Source: Cryobacterium frigoriphilum | Lineage (GTDB): Bacteria > Actinomycetota > Actinomycetes > Actinomycetales > Microbacteriaceae | Direction of reading: 5' to 3' | Length of the DNA stretch: 54,663 bases | Assembly: GCF_004403305.1 (NCBI RefSeq) | Contig: NZ_SOHE01000072.1 | Span: 1-54,663, forward strand | In this document: piece after piece, positions 42,223 to 50,091 of the stretch | How positions within the stretch are numbered: position 1 is the stretch's first letter | How the letters are laid out: each line of letters begins with the position of its first letter | The notes under the pieces: model-generated | What the model saw: the letters and a program-made list of their open reading frames with translations, nothing else | The model's database searches: none | What the model was told of the DNA's origin: nothing | Program-made: the position numbers and the translations under genes

Positions 42223-42269
42223 ACACTACATGTTGTGGTCATGCACGAATGTGCAACTACATCTAGTGC
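42223..42269. promoter_or_regulatory. Two NrdR boxes upstream of nrdD
   Basis: ACACTACATGTTGTGG (42223-42238) and a second site with core CTACATCTAG (42257-42266) both match the NrdR box core CWATATATWG at eight of ten positions. Their cores are 31 bp apart start to start, about three helical turns, the spacing typical of NrdR box pairs. They fall in the 127-bp gap between the nrdD start and the stop of the GH15 gene, so NrdR with ATP/dATP should repress nrdDG. Confidence 0.75.
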
Positions 42270-42272
42270 CAG

Positions 42273-44651
42273 CTAGCCGACGAGAACGGCCGCCTCGCGG
42301 TGCGCGTCGAGCAGCTGAGCGCAGCGGATGAACCCGAGGTGCGAGTAGGCCTGCGGGTGATTGCCCAGGTGCGTCTCGGTCGCCGGGTCGAATTCTTCCG
42401 ACAGAAGCCCGGTCGGCCCGGTCAGCGCGATCAGCTGGTTGAACAGGGCCTCGGCCTCGTCGAACCGGCCGGTGGCGAGGTAGGCCTCAATCAGCCAGGT
42501 CGTGCAGATGTGAAAACCACCCTCGAGGCCCGGCAGGCCGTCGTCGTAGCGATAGCGGAACACCGTCGGGCCCACGCGCAGTTCACGCTCGACCGCGCTG
42601 ACGGTCTGCGCGAACCGGGGGTCGTTCACGTCGAGCAGTCCGCTGAGCCCGATATGCAGCACGGCGGCGTCGAGGTCGGGGCTGTCGTAGGCCACGGTGT
42701 ACGACTTGACGTCGTCGTCCCAGCCCTCGCGCAGCACGTCTTCACGAATCGTGAGCGCGAGCAGTTCCCACTCGGGCGGAGCCGTGCGGCCGTGGCGCGC
42801 GGCCACGCGCAGCGCGCGGTCCACGGTGACCCAGCACATGGTCTTCGTGTAGGTGTGGTGGCGCGGGCTGCGGCGCGCTTCCCAGATGCCGTGGTCGGGT
42901 TCCTGCCAGCGGCTCGCGACGGCATCGACCATCTGGCTGAGCAGTCCCCATTGAAACTCGGTGACCTCGTCGTTGCGGGCGCTGAGCGTATCGATCAGCT
43001 CGGCGATCGGGCCGAAGACGTCGAGCTGCACCTGGTTGTCGGCGGCGTTGCCGATACGCACCGGGCGCGAGCCGGCGTACCCGGGCAACGACTCGAGGCT
43101 GGCCTCGGCACCGAGCGACGAACCGGTGATCGAATAGAGCGGATGCAGCCACTCGGCCCCCGGGGACACCTGCAGAATACCGTCGAGCCAGTGCAAAAAC
43201 CCTTCGGCCTCCACTGTCGACCCGAGGTCGACGAGCGCCTTGACGGTCATCGAGCCGTCACGCAGCCAGCAGTACCGGTAGTCCCAGTTGCGGGTGCCGC
43301 CGATGCCCTCGGGCAGCGACGTCGTCGACGCGGCGAGCACCGCTCCGGTCGGCTCGTAGCAGAGCGCACGCAGCACGAGCGCCGAGCGGCCCACGAGCGA
43401 CTTCTTGACGCCCGGCAGGTCGAGACGGCTGACCCACTCGCGGCTCGAGGCCGCGATCGCGGCCCGGCGCGCGGGTTCGGCCGCGACATCGGGCACGTAG
43501 GCATCGGTGTCGCCGCAGCGCAGGTTCAGCACGATCGGCCCCTGCGACAGGTCGACGATGGCGGTCGCGGTCTCGTTGCGGCCGTCGGACGTGACCGTGA
43601 ACTCAACCCCGGGGGCGGTGAGGGTGATCGGATCGCGCGATCCGGTGATGTGCACACCCACGGCATCCGCATGCATGTTGAAGTAGGCGGCGGCATAGTC
43701 GGGCCGCGGTGCGAAAACGATCTTCGCGCGGCCGGTACCGGTCAGCACCCGCACGAGGTTGGTGATGCCGAGCGCGGAGGGCTCGAGATAGTCGGTCACG
43801 GTCACGTCGGCCCAGCGGGTTTCGACGATCATCGTGTTGTCCACGTAGCGTTGGCCGAGCACGCGGCTCTTTTTCACCGGGTCGATGCTGAAGTGGCCGG
43901 CTTCCTCACTGCCGAGGATGCTCGCGAACAGCGAGCCCGAATCGGGCTGCGGATGCGTCATCCAGCAGATGCGGGCCTCCGGCGTGACGAGGGCGGTCGA
44001 GGTGCCGTCGCCGAGCATCGAATGACGTTCGATGGCCACGACGTCCTGCCCGAACAGCCAGTCCTTGCGCAGCTCAAACAGCAGGGCGAGCAGCGACGCG
44101 AGCGTCTCGGGGCCGGTGATGCTGTGAGCGGCCTTGGTCTCACCGTCACCGATTCGCACGCCCATGTCAGGGCCGTGCAGGGTGGCCATGGCGAACTCGT
44201 CACTGCTCGCGTCGCCGGCGAAGAACGCGGCGCTCGCCCCGAGGCGGTTGCGCAGGCGGTCGAGGGCGACGCCGGAGTCCTCGGCACGCGGTGCGGCCTC
44301 CGGGGTGGTCGTACCGAAGAATTCGGAGTCGAACTCGGCGCCATTGGAGCCGACCAGGTGCACCTCGCGCGGCAGGCGCGAGTCGGCGGCAAGGTCGCGC
44401 AGGGTGCGGCCGCTCATGACCGCGGTGTGCGTGTTGGGCAGGGCGGCGAGGGCGCGCAGGGCGGTCGCCGACTCGGGCAGCAGCTTCGACGGCACGTCGG
44501 AGGCGCCGTGGTACGACAGGGTTCCGCCGTAGTTGCAGGCGACCAGCAGCGACGGGGTGCGAGCGAGCTGCTGCAGGTCCTGCAGCAGCTGGTCTGAGAC
44601 GCCGAGGTTCGGGCGGGCGGCTCGGCTCGAGCGGGTCAGGCGTTGGGTCAT
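42273..44651 (-). CDS. GH15 glucosidase/trehalase with degenerate trehalose-phosphatase domain
   Basis: A 792-aa protein. Residues about 200-792 are a glycoside hydrolase family 15 (alpha,alpha-barrel) enzyme of the glucoamylase/trehalase kind: TRNWDYRYCWLRDGSM, the general-acid region DHGIWEARRSPRHHTYTKTMCW and the general-base region LLSEEFDP are all visible. Residues 20-195 resemble trehalose-6-phosphate phosphatase (OtsB, HAD fold) but are eroded: the DYDGTL nucleophile motif reads NYGGTL (Asn40, Gly42), GDDxTDE reads GDASSDE (146-152), and the cap domain is missing. So a dead regulatory or sugar-binding domain is likely. Probable role in trehalose or maltooligosaccharide breakdown. Confidence 0.88.
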   Translation of the reverse strand: MTQRLTRSSRAARPNLGVSDQLLQDLQQLARTPSLLVACNYGGTLSYHGASDVPSKLLPESATALRALAALPNTHTAVMSGRTLRDLAADSRLPREVHLVGSNGAEFDSEFFGTTTPEAAPRAEDSGVALDRLRNRLGASAAFFAGDASSDEFAMATLHGPDMGVRIGDGETKAAHSITGPETLASLLALLFELRKDWLFGQDVVAIERHSMLGDGTSTALVTPEARICWMTHPQPDSGSLFASILGSEEAGHFSIDPVKKSRVLGQRYVDNTMIVETRWADVTVTDYLEPSALGITNLVRVLTGTGRAKIVFAPRPDYAAAYFNMHADAVGVHITGSRDPITLTAPGVEFTVTSDGRNETATAIVDLSQGPIVLNLRCGDTDAYVPDVAAEPARRAAIAASSREWVSRLDLPGVKKSLVGRSALVLRALCYEPTGAVLAASTTSLPEGIGGTRNWDYRYCWLRDGSMTVKALVDLGSTVEAEGFLHWLDGILQVSPGAEWLHPLYSITGSSLGAEASLESLPGYAGSRPVRIGNAADNQVQLDVFGPIAELIDTLSARNDEVTEFQWGLLSQMVDAVASRWQEPDHGIWEARRSPRHHTYTKTMCWVTVDRALRVAARHGRTAPPEWELLALTIREDVLREGWDDDVKSYTVAYDSPDLDAAVLHIGLSGLLDVNDPRFAQTVSAVERELRVGPTVFRYRYDDGLPGLEGGFHICTTWLIEAYLATGRFDEAEALFNQLIALTGPTGLLSEEFDPATETHLGNHPQAYSHLGFIRCAQLLDAHREAAVLVG

Positions 44652-44909
44652 GGCGTGGTTCCTAGCGAAGGGTTCTGCAGGGCAGGAATAACGGGTTATT
44701 CGCCACTTCGCAAAGTTCCCCAAACTTGATGTTGTCACCTGTTCGGCCAGATCAAGAATTGAACGGATCTTCGGGCCGGTTTGCCAGTTCCCGTTCACGG
44801 GCCCGCAACGTTGCGGCGCCCGCTCCGCCGGTGTGTATCGTGAGGCAGACGACCGGCGCTGACGCCTCGGCCGGTGTCTCGCTGATGGGGCACGGAAAGC
44901 GAGTGCCGC

Positions 44910-45977
44910 ATGACTCACGACGCAGAACCGGCATCGGTCCTGGTGCATCACGACGGCCACCTCGGGCATCTGGTGCTCAACCGGCCCCGGGCGCTCAACG
45001 CGCTGACGGCCGAGATGGTGCAGAGCATCGGCCGCGCCCTCACCGAATGGGCGACGGATGACGCGGTGCACGTTGTGCTGATCACCGGAAGCGGCGAGCG
45101 TGGCCTGTGCGCGGGCGGCGACATCGTCGGCATCCATCGGGACGCGGAGGCCGGCGGCACCCAAACGGCCAGCTTCTGGGCCGCGGAATACCCGGTCAAC
45201 GCGCTCATCGCCGGCTACCCGAAGCCGATCGTGGCGCTCATGGACGGCATCGTCTTCGGCGGCGGCGTGGGACTCTCCGCGCACGCTGCGGTGCGACTGG
45301 TGACCGAACGCTCCACGATCGGCATGCCGGAGACGGCCATCGGCTTCGTACCCGACGTCGGCGGCACCTTGCTACTGTCCCGGGCACCCGGCGAGCTGGG
45401 CACCCACCTCGCCCTCACGGCCGACACGATGACCGGCCCCGACGCCATCGCCCTCGGCTTCGCCGACCGGTTTCTGCGCAGCGCGCGGATACCGGAGCTC
45501 GTGGCCGGGCTCGCCACCCAGGAGCTGCAGGAGGTTCTCGCGGCGGTCACCGAGCCGGCACCGCCGGCACCGCTGCTGCAGCAGCGACACTGGATCAATG
45601 CCTGCTACGCGGTCGACACCGTCGAGGCAATTCTCGGCCGGCTCGATGCGAGCACCGAGGCCGGTGCCGTGGCGGCGGCAGCCAGCATCCGCTCCAACTC
45701 GCCGACGGCGGTGAAGGTGACGCTCGCGTCGCTTCGGCGGGCGCGCCTGCTGCCGAGCCTTGAATCAGTGCTCGAGCAGGAGTTTCGAGTCTCGCAGCAC
45801 AGCCTCGACCGGCCCGACTTTCGGGAGGGGATTCGTGCGCGGGTCATCGACAAGGACCAGGCGCCACGGTGGAACCCGGCCACTCTCGCCGAGGTCAGCG
45901 ACGCCGAGGTGGAGGCACACTTCGCCGATCTTGGCGAGCGGGAGCTGGGTCTGGCACTCGCCGAAGCCGCGAGCTGA
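44910..45977 (+). CDS. Enoyl-CoA hydratase/isomerase family, 3-hydroxyisobutyryl-CoA hydrolase-like
   Basis: A 355-aa crotonase-fold protein. GLCAGGDIVGIH (about 66-77) and DGIVFGGGVGLSAHAAVRLVTERSTIGMPETAIGFVPDVGGTLLLSR (about 111-157) form the oxyanion-hole and catalytic regions, with the Glu of PETAIGF conserved. The long C-terminal half, ending FREGIRARVIDKDQAPRWNPATLAEV, is characteristic of 3-hydroxyisobutyryl-CoA hydrolases of valine breakdown rather than MenB, despite the menaquinone genes nearby. ATG at 44910; only a weak purine-rich ribosome site precedes it. The 258-bp gap upstream holds the divergent promoters of this gene and the GH15 gene and nothing else recognised. Confidence 0.88.
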   Translation: MTHDAEPASVLVHHDGHLGHLVLNRPRALNALTAEMVQSIGRALTEWATDDAVHVVLITGSGERGLCAGGDIVGIHRDAEAGGTQTASFWAAEYPVNALIAGYPKPIVALMDGIVFGGGVGLSAHAAVRLVTERSTIGMPETAIGFVPDVGGTLLLSRAPGELGTHLALTADTMTGPDAIALGFADRFLRSARIPELVAGLATQELQEVLAAVTEPAPPAPLLQQRHWINACYAVDTVEAILGRLDASTEAGAVAAAASIRSNSPTAVKVTLASLRRARLLPSLESVLEQEFRVSQHSLDRPDFREGIRARVIDKDQAPRWNPATLAEVSDAEVEAHFADLGERELGLALAEAAS

Positions 45978-46029
45978 CACCAGCCGGCGCTAGAGCCACG
46001 CCCAGGAGTCGAGGATCGTGTCGAGCTCT

Positions 46030-46092
46030 CCGCGAGAGCGGGTGACGCGTCGCTCTGACCGGGCCAGACCGACGATTCACCCGCTCTCGCGG
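46030..46092. repeat. 63-bp perfect-arm inverted repeat with GNRA-like mini-hairpins
   Basis: CCGCGAGAGCGGGTGA (46030-46045) is repeated as a perfect 16-bp inverse at 46077-46092 across a 31-bp centre, between two convergent genes. Each arm is itself a tiny hairpin, CCGC-GAGA-GCGG. The same CCGCGAGAGCGGG occurs once more at about 9017-9029, also between convergent genes. It may be a bidirectional terminator or a second palindromic repeat family. Confidence 0.85.
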
Positions 46093-46115
46093 TGCGGGGC
46101 GGGCGGTGTCAGGCG

Positions 46116-47846
46116 CTAGCGGGCGAGCGGCACTTCGAGGATCGTCGGCCCGGTCGGAGCCCCCGTGAGGGCGTGCTCGAGTTCGGTGCGGGTCTCCGCC
46201 CGGGCGTAGTCCCAGCCGTAGGCCGCGGCGAGCGCCGCCAGGTCGACGTGGCGCGGGGTGAACAGCACCCGGTCGAGGGCGTCGGCCGGCGCGGTCGCCG
46301 CTACCTCCAGACCGTCGAAGATGCTGCCACCGCCGTCGACGCCGACGATGACCTGCAGGCGTGGCCGCGGCTCCCCCGGCGTCAGCAGCAGCGAGCCCAC
46401 ATCGTGCAGCAGGGTCAGGTCGCCCAGCAGCAGCCGGGTCGTGCCGGCCGAGCGCGGCTCGGTTCCGCCCTGGCTGGCCATGGCGATGCCGAACGCGGTC
46501 GCGACGGTACCGTCGATACCGGCCAGGCCCCGGTTGGAGTGCACCGAGATCTTCTTGCCCGGCACCCGGCGATCGGCCTCTCGAATGAGCCTCGAGGCCC
46601 CGAAGACCAACCGGTCGTGCGGCCAGGACGCCGCCCAGACGGCATCCGCCAGCATCGGGCGCGTGATCGGCGCGCGCAAGAAAGCCAGTTCAGAGCGGGT
46701 GATGCCCCGCGCGTTGATCGCGGGAGCGGCGGCCTCGGGGTCGTCTGCGAGCAGCTCGCGGCTGGTGATCACCCAGCGGCCTCGCCAGCGGCGGGCCTCA
46801 CTCGAGCGCGCGGCGGTGACGGAGCGTTCCGATGCCACGACCGCCCGTTCGAACCGGTGTACCCGGTGTCCCGGGTTGTAGCGTTCGGCGCCGAAGGGGG
46901 CGACAACGATCACCTCGACCCCGTCGCGTTGCAGCAGGGACGGAATCTCTCGGCTCAGGGTGGGGTGGCCGAAGACGATCGCGCGGCGCACGACCCCACC
47001 GAACTCGGGCTCACTCAGCAACTCGCGGTAGGCGACCACGAGGTTCGGGCCGAACCGGGCGCCGCTGGCGACCTCTGCCAGCAGCGGCCAGCCGCCGGCA
47101 CGCGCGAATTCTTCCGCCTCGGGGCCGGCTCCAGCGCCGGCGATGACGACGGTTTCGGTTGCGGGATCGATCGCGGTCGCTGCGTCCAGCGCGCCCCCTG
47201 CGGCCACGGGCGCGGCCACGGGCGCGGCCGCGGCGCACGCGGCAGCGCTCAGCTCGATCGCAGCCGACAGCGGCTCCCGAAATGCGAGATTGAGCTGCAC
47301 GGGGCCGGGATCGTTTGTCTGCAGGCCGAGCGCGGCATCCGTCGCCCGCCGTGCACGATCGGTGGCATCGGCGGCCTCCGTGAGAGCGCCCTCCGGAGCC
47401 GGTACGTCTTCGCAGAGTCGGGTGGCCACGCCGAAGATTCCGGGCTGCACGGTGGTCTGATTCGAGCGGATGCCACGCAGCTCGGCCGGTCGGTCGGCGC
47501 TCAGCACGATCAGGGGCACCCCGGAGTGGTGGGCCTCGAGCACGGCCGGGTGCAGGTTGGCGACCGCGGTGCCGCTGGTCATGATCACGAGGGCAGGCAT
47601 GCCCGTTTCGACCGCGAGACCGAGCGCGAGAAAGCCGGCGCTGCGTTCGTCGAGGCGTACATGCAGCCGCAGGCAGTCAAGGCGTTCCAGCTCCGCCGCG
47701 GCGAGCGCGAGGGCCTGGGATCTGGCGCCGGGGCTGAGCACAACGTGCCGCACCCCGAGTCGTACAAAGGCACTGAGCAGTGCAACGCTGAAATCAGTCG
47801 CCGGGCTGCCGCTCGAGTGCTGCTGGCTTGCTGGCAGCTCAGGCAT
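46116..47846 (-). CDS. menD: SEPHCHC synthase (menaquinone synthesis)
   Basis: A 576-aa thiamine-diphosphate enzyme that joins isochorismate and 2-oxoglutarate, the first committed step to menaquinone. [35 protein letters not shown] (about 19-53) opens the PYR domain, [17 protein letters not shown] holds the catalytic Glu region, and [16 protein letters not shown] (about 479-494) with [20 protein letters not shown] [19 protein letters not shown] is the ThDP/metal-binding motif, where GDG is here GDL and N is replaced as usual for MenD. ATG at 47846 is chosen by homology; it overlaps the end of the upstream PLD-like gene by 8 bp. Confidence 0.94.
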   Translation of the reverse strand: MPELPASQQHSSGSPATDFSVALLSAFVRLGVRHVVLSPGARSQALALAAAELERLDCLRLHVRLDERSAGFLALGLAVETGMPALVIMTSGTAVANLHPAVLEAHHSGVPLIVLSADRPAELRGIRSNQTTVQPGIFGVATRLCEDVPAPEGALTEAADATDRARRATDAALGLQTNDPGPVQLNLAFREPLSAAIELSAAACAAAAPVAAPVAAGGALDAATAIDPATETVVIAGAGAGPEAEEFARAGGWPLLAEVASGARFGPNLVVAYRELLSEPEFGGVVRRAIVFGHPTLSREIPSLLQRDGVEVIVVAPFGAERYNPGHRVHRFERAVVASERSVTAARSSEARRWRGRWVITSRELLADDPEAAAPAINARGITRSELAFLRAPITRPMLADAVWAASWPHDRLVFGASRLIREADRRVPGKKISVHSNRGLAGIDGTVATAFGIAMASQGGTEPRSAGTTRLLLGDLTLLHDVGSLLLTPGEPRPRLQVIVGVDGGGSIFDGLEVAATAPADALDRVLFTPRHVDLAALAAAYGWDYARAETRTELEHALTGAPTGPTILEVPLAR

Positions 47847-48303
47847 CCCGCCGGCCGGGGAGGTCGCCCTCACCGGGGTCGGACTTCTTCGGGTCGACAC
47901 CGGTCGTTCCGGCAGAACCGGTCGCTCCCGACGGGCCGGGCTTGCCGGGCTTGCCGGGCTTGCCGTCGGACTTGCCGTCGGCGTCATCAAGCTTGGCGAA
48001 TTCGTCTTCCAGACGACGGATGCGCTCCCGCTCCTTTTTCTCGCGGTCCAGGCCCCGCAGAAACTCGGGGTCGTCGTCGGGGGCGCTCGTGCGGGGCATC
48101 CGCCCAACGGGAGCACGCTTGCGGCCACGACCGACGAAGAGCCAGAGCAGCGGGCCGATGACCGGCACGAGAATAATCACGAAAATCCAGACCCAGCGCG
48201 GCAGGCCGCGGATTCGTGAGCGATCAAAAAGGGCGCAGTCGACCAGGGCATAGACGGTGAGGATGATCACGATCAATCCAAGACCAAACAACAGGCGGGG
48301 CAT
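47839..48303 (-). CDS. Phospholipase D N-terminal-domain (PLDc_N) membrane protein
   Basis: A 154-aa protein with two membrane helices, [23 protein letters not shown] (4-26) and [27 protein letters not shown] (34-60), the pattern of the PLDc_N domain; no phospholipase active site exists. Residues 85-110 are a charged coiled segment, and the C-terminus is a collagen-like [16 protein letters not shown] run. ATG at 48303 follows TACAAT (48310-48315) by 6 nt. It overlaps menD and probably forms an operon with it, an arrangement common in this family of bacteria. Role unknown. Confidence 0.85.
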   Translation of the reverse strand: MPRLLFGLGLIVIILTVYALVDCALFDRSRIRGLPRWVWIFVIILVPVIGPLLWLFVGRGRKRAPVGRMPRTSAPDDDPEFLRGLDREKKERERIRRLEDEFAKLDDADGKSDGKPGKPGKPGPSGATGSAGTTGVDPKKSDPGEGDLPGRRDA

Positions 48304-48473
48304 GTCGCAATTGTAGGCCGCTGAGCCGTGAGTCAGGTGAGCGCGTGCTGACCCCCACCTGCGGATCGCCCGATACGCGTTCAACCGTACGGCGACGACG
48401 CCCGCCCGGGGTGAAGTTCGGGTGTCCAGCTGATGACGGGCGGGTGCCCAGTTGAGCGCCTTAAACTAACCGC

Positions 48474-48806
48474 ATGAAGACTGTTCCCGTGTGGGTGTAT
48501 TACTCGGTGCTCCGAGTGCTGTTGTTTGTGATTCCGCTGGTCGTGCTGCTTGCCCTGCGCCTCGAACCGTGGCTCGCCGCTCTGCTCGCCGCGATTATCG
48601 GGCTCTGCGTCTCCTATCTGCTGCTGCGCCGGCCCCGCGAGGGTCTCGCCCGCGACCTGTACGAAGCCCGTCACCGCGACAAGCCCCTCGTCAACGTCGA
48701 TGCCGAGACCGAAGACGCGGCCATCCAGCGCGCCGAAGCGGCCGAGCTCGCCGCGAAAACCGAGCCGGTCGTGCGCCACGACGGCCCGACCCCGCCCCAC
48801 CTCTGA
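48474..48806 (+). CDS. DUF4229 membrane protein
   Basis: A 110-aa protein with two hydrophobic helices, VYYSVLRVLLFVIPLVVLLALRL and WLAALLAAIIGLCVSYLLL, followed by REGLARDLYEARH and an acidic/Ala C-terminus, typical of DUF4229. ATG follows TAAACT (48462-48467) by 6 nt. The final codons and TGA stop are the first unit of a 17-bp tandem repeat. It is divergent from the PLDc_N gene and convergent with menA; the genes around it make menaquinone but no link to DUF4229 is established. Confidence 0.85.
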   Translation: MKTVPVWVYYSVLRVLLFVIPLVVLLALRLEPWLAALLAAIIGLCVSYLLLRRPREGLARDLYEARHRDKPLVNVDAETEDAAIQRAEAAELAAKTEPVVRHDGPTPPHL

Positions 48807-48857
48807 CCCCGCCCCACCTCTGACCCCGCCCCACCTCTGACCCCGCCCCACCTCTGG
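48790..48857. repeat. 17-bp tandem repeat carrying the DUF4229 stop codon
   Basis: Four head-to-tail copies of CCCCGCCCCACCTCTGA (last base G in copy 4) begin inside the DUF4229 gene and include its TGA. Because 17 is not a multiple of three, the successive TGAs fall in different frames. Confidence 0.95.
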
Positions 48858-48878
48858 CGGGCCGTCGCATCCGTTGCC

Positions 48879-48963
48879 GTGGCTAAATCAGGAAGAACGA
48901 GGCATTCGCGGCGACAGGGAACGGTTTCGACCGGTTTTCGCCTGGATTTCCTGATTTCGCCAC
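48879..48963. repeat. Palindromic element family, copy 4
   Basis: GTGGCTAAATCAGGAA (48879-48894) is matched by the inverted TTCCTGATTTCGCCAC (48948-48963) with one mismatch, around a 53-bp centre. Both arms have AAATC where the other copies have AATTC. It lies between convergent genes. Confidence 0.88.
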
Positions 48964-49015
48964 CGCACCGGCCGCGAGTAAGGCGGAAACACGGCGACGG
49001 ATGCTGCCGGGTCGG

Positions 49016-50038
49016 TCAGAGCGCGAAGGCCAGCCCCAGCAGCACGCCATAGCCGAGCCCCGCGAAGCTCGTGAGCTTGAGCGCCAGAATCAGCTCGCCC
49101 GCCGTGCGCCCGGTCACCGTGATGAGACAGGCCGGCAGCGCGAGCAACAGCACGAAGAACGTGAAGAAGGCCAGCGGGTAGAAGAGCGAGAAGAACCCGA
49201 CGGTGAGGAACGGCGCGAGCAGGAAGACGCAGAACACGGCGCGGCCGGCGGTGCTGCCGATCAGCACGGCGAGCGTGCGCTTGCCGGAGGCCTTGTCGGG
49301 CACGATGTCGCGCAGGTTGTTGACCATGAGCACCGCACAGGCGATGAAGCCGATGCTGATGGCGGCGAGCCAGCTCTCGAGGTTCACGGTTCCGGCCTGC
49401 ACGTAAGTTGTGCCGAGCGTGGCGACGAGTCCGAAGAACACGAAGACGAACAGTTCGCCGAGGCCGAGATAGCCGTAGGGCCGTTTGCCGCCGGTGTAGA
49501 GCCAGGCCGCGGCGATCGCGACCGCGCCGACCAGCAGCAGCCACCACTGCTGGGTCGCGATGACCAGCAGCAGGCCCGCGACGGCGGCGAGACCGAAGAA
49601 CGACAGCGCCACGATCAGCACGGTGCGCGGGGCGGCCGCGCCGCTTCCGGTCAGCCGCGCCGGGCCGACCCGGTTGTTGTCGGTGCCGCGAATGCCGTCT
49701 GAATAGTCGTTGGCGTAGTTGACGCCGATCTGCAGGCAGAAGGCCACGATCAGTGCAAGGAGCGCCCTCACCCAGTGAAACTGTCCCGCGCCGGTCGCGA
49801 CGATCGCCGCGCCGGTGCCGAGAAAGACGGGGGCGATCGCGAGCGGCAGCGTGCGCAGCCGGGCGCCGGAGACCCAGTCGGCGGCGGTCGCGGGTTTCAC
49901 CGCGGCCGGGCCGCGCCGGGCGGGGCCGTTGCGTTTAGCCGGGTTGCCCGAAGCTCCGTGCGTCTTCTTCTTCGCACCGGTCTTCGAGCCGGATGTCGTC
50001 TGTTGTTGGGGCCTGTTCGGCCGCGCTCCCTGTGCCAC
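49016..50038 (-). CDS. menA: 1,4-dihydroxy-2-naphthoate polyprenyltransferase
   Basis: A 340-aa UbiA-family membrane prenyltransferase that attaches the isoprenoid tail in menaquinone synthesis. The first Asp-rich motif is in IGVNYANDYSDGIRGTDNNRVGPARL (about 119-144), the second in MVNNLRDIVPDKASGKRTLAVLIG (about 234-257); nine or so helices surround them. A basic, disordered 50-residue lead (KTGAKKKTHGASGNPAKRNG) precedes the first helix. GTG at 50038 is taken as start, with GGAGGG close upstream and TACGCT 7 nt before it. The neighbouring menE lies 53 bp upstream. Confidence 0.94.
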   Translation of the reverse strand: MAQGARPNRPQQQTTSGSKTGAKKKTHGASGNPAKRNGPARRGPAAVKPATAADWVSGARLRTLPLAIAPVFLGTGAAIVATGAGQFHWVRALLALIVAFCLQIGVNYANDYSDGIRGTDNNRVGPARLTGSGAAAPRTVLIVALSFFGLAAVAGLLLVIATQQWWLLLVGAVAIAAAWLYTGGKRPYGYLGLGELFVFVFFGLVATLGTTYVQAGTVNLESWLAAISIGFIACAVLMVNNLRDIVPDKASGKRTLAVLIGSTAGRAVFCVFLLAPFLTVGFFSLFYPLAFFTFFVLLLALPACLITVTGRTAGELILALKLTSFAGLGYGVLLGLAFAL

Positions 50039-50091
50039 GCCCTCCAGCGTACCGGCCGCGAGGTCGTCGCCGGCCGGGGACACTCTGGCCG

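Noticed and set aside
44910..45977. MenB (naphthoyl-CoA synthase) because of menaquinone neighbours
   Set aside because: The long C-terminal half ending FREGIRARVIDKD and the PETAIGF context fit 3-hydroxyisobutyryl-CoA hydrolases, and MenB's characteristic length and end are absent.
47839..48303. Phospholipase D enzyme
   Set aside because: Only the N-terminal two-helix PLDc_N domain exists; the HKD catalytic motifs are absent.
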